From positions 1-6,504 of the forward strand of contig JANEMG010000143.1 of NCBI GenBank assembly GCA_024511045.1: a stretch of 6,504 nt of DNA, in the 5' to 3' direction. Shown here one piece after another: positions 6,391-6,504 of this stretch; the first letter of the stretch is position 1; the number at the start of each line of letters is the position of its first letter. The notes under the pieces were generated by a model. It was not told the DNA's origin, did no database searches, and was given only the letters and a program-made list of their open reading frames with translations. Source of the stretch: Gammaproteobacteria bacterium. GTDB taxonomy: Bacteria; Pseudomonadota; Gammaproteobacteria; Methylococcales; Methylomonadaceae. A program made the position numbers and the translations under genes.

Positions 6391-6423
6391 GGACGACGAT
6401 TGTCAAGATAGTTGTCCTATTTT
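6391..6423 (+). terminator. Weak candidate intrinsic terminator for polA
   Basis: GGACGAC (6391-6397) pairs with GTTGTCC (6411-6417), seven pairs including one G-T, with a 13-base loop. TATTTT follows at once. It lies about 170 bases after the polA stop. The modest stem and short T-run make it a weak terminator at best. It would separate polA from the possible convergent gene at the right edge. Confidence 0.3.
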
Positions 6424-6504
6424 CTATGCTACTTTCTCTCTAACTTCCTGTTCTTCTGTCTCTGATTTCTCCGGGTTCAACCAGACTTCACTCACTGGTT
6501 CCCA
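6424..6504 (-). CDS. Possible C-terminal end of a gene running in from the right edge
   Basis: On the minus strand, 26 codons are open from the window edge to a TAG at 6424-6426. The peptide begins WEPVSEVWLNPEKSE and is strongly charged, rich in Glu and Lys, as C-terminal tails often are. I do not recognise a family. The stretch is short enough to be open by chance, so this is only a flag that a convergent gene may start beyond the window. Confidence 0.2.
   Translation of the reverse strand, partial: WEPVSEVWLNPEKSETEEQEVREKVA

Larger units (their letters stand above)
6218..6423. other. Non-coding region downstream of polA
   Basis: No gene can be supported on either strand; the short open frames lack family similarity. 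It contains three imperfect or interrupted inverted repeats, described separately, and a 10-base direct repeat, TGCCTGGCTG, at 6236-6245 and 6263-6272. I could not match the sequence to a known insertion sequence end. Confidence 0.4.

Overview
This window looks like a chromosomal segment of a gammaproteobacterium. The evidence is a full-length gammaproteobacterial-type polA and an Rsd/AlgQ-family anti-sigma-70 gene, a family typical of that class. A genus cannot be named. The glycosyltransferase and nucleoside phosphorylase-like genes resemble proteins I associate from memory with environmental sulfur-oxidising or methane-oxidising gammaproteobacteria, but that is a weak impression.

Layout, left to right. 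(1) Positions 66-941 (+) hold the relic of an integron integrase (IntI). The N-terminus is missing and one in-frame TAG interrupts it, yet the catalytic residues and the IntI-specific extra domain remain. (2) Positions 942-1174 are non-coding. They contain a palindromic element with two outer near-identical inverted arms and a central hairpin (1017-1111), then further small palindromes. (3) Positions 1175-1972 (-) hold an intact nucleoside phosphorylase/nucleosidase-like gene. (4) Positions 1976-2761 (-) hold a family 2 glycosyltransferase pseudogene directly upstream of the phosphorylase and once co-transcribed with it. It has a 1-base frameshift, a TGA where Trp is expected, and a second frame change near its end. 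(5) Positions 2762-2859 form a divergent promoter region with an 8-bp inverted repeat around a candidate promoter. (6) Positions 2860-3306 (+) hold rsd. (7) Positions 3307-3508 form the polA leader, with a possible 28-codon upstream ORF. (8) Positions 3509-6217 (+) hold polA. (9) Positions 6218-6504 are a mostly non-coding tail with several imperfect inverted repeats and, at the right edge on the minus strand, what may be the last 26 codons of another gene.

Functionally, the right half is a stable housekeeping block: DNA polymerase I for repair and Okazaki fragment maturation, and an anti-sigma factor that tunes sigma-70 use. The left half looks like a decaying accessory zone, with a dead integrase, a broken glycosyltransferase and an intergenic repeat beside one surviving enzyme gene. 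I see no convincing new biological system. The most informative items are the near-intact integron integrase relic, the palindromic element and the partly decayed glycosyltransferase-phosphorylase pair.
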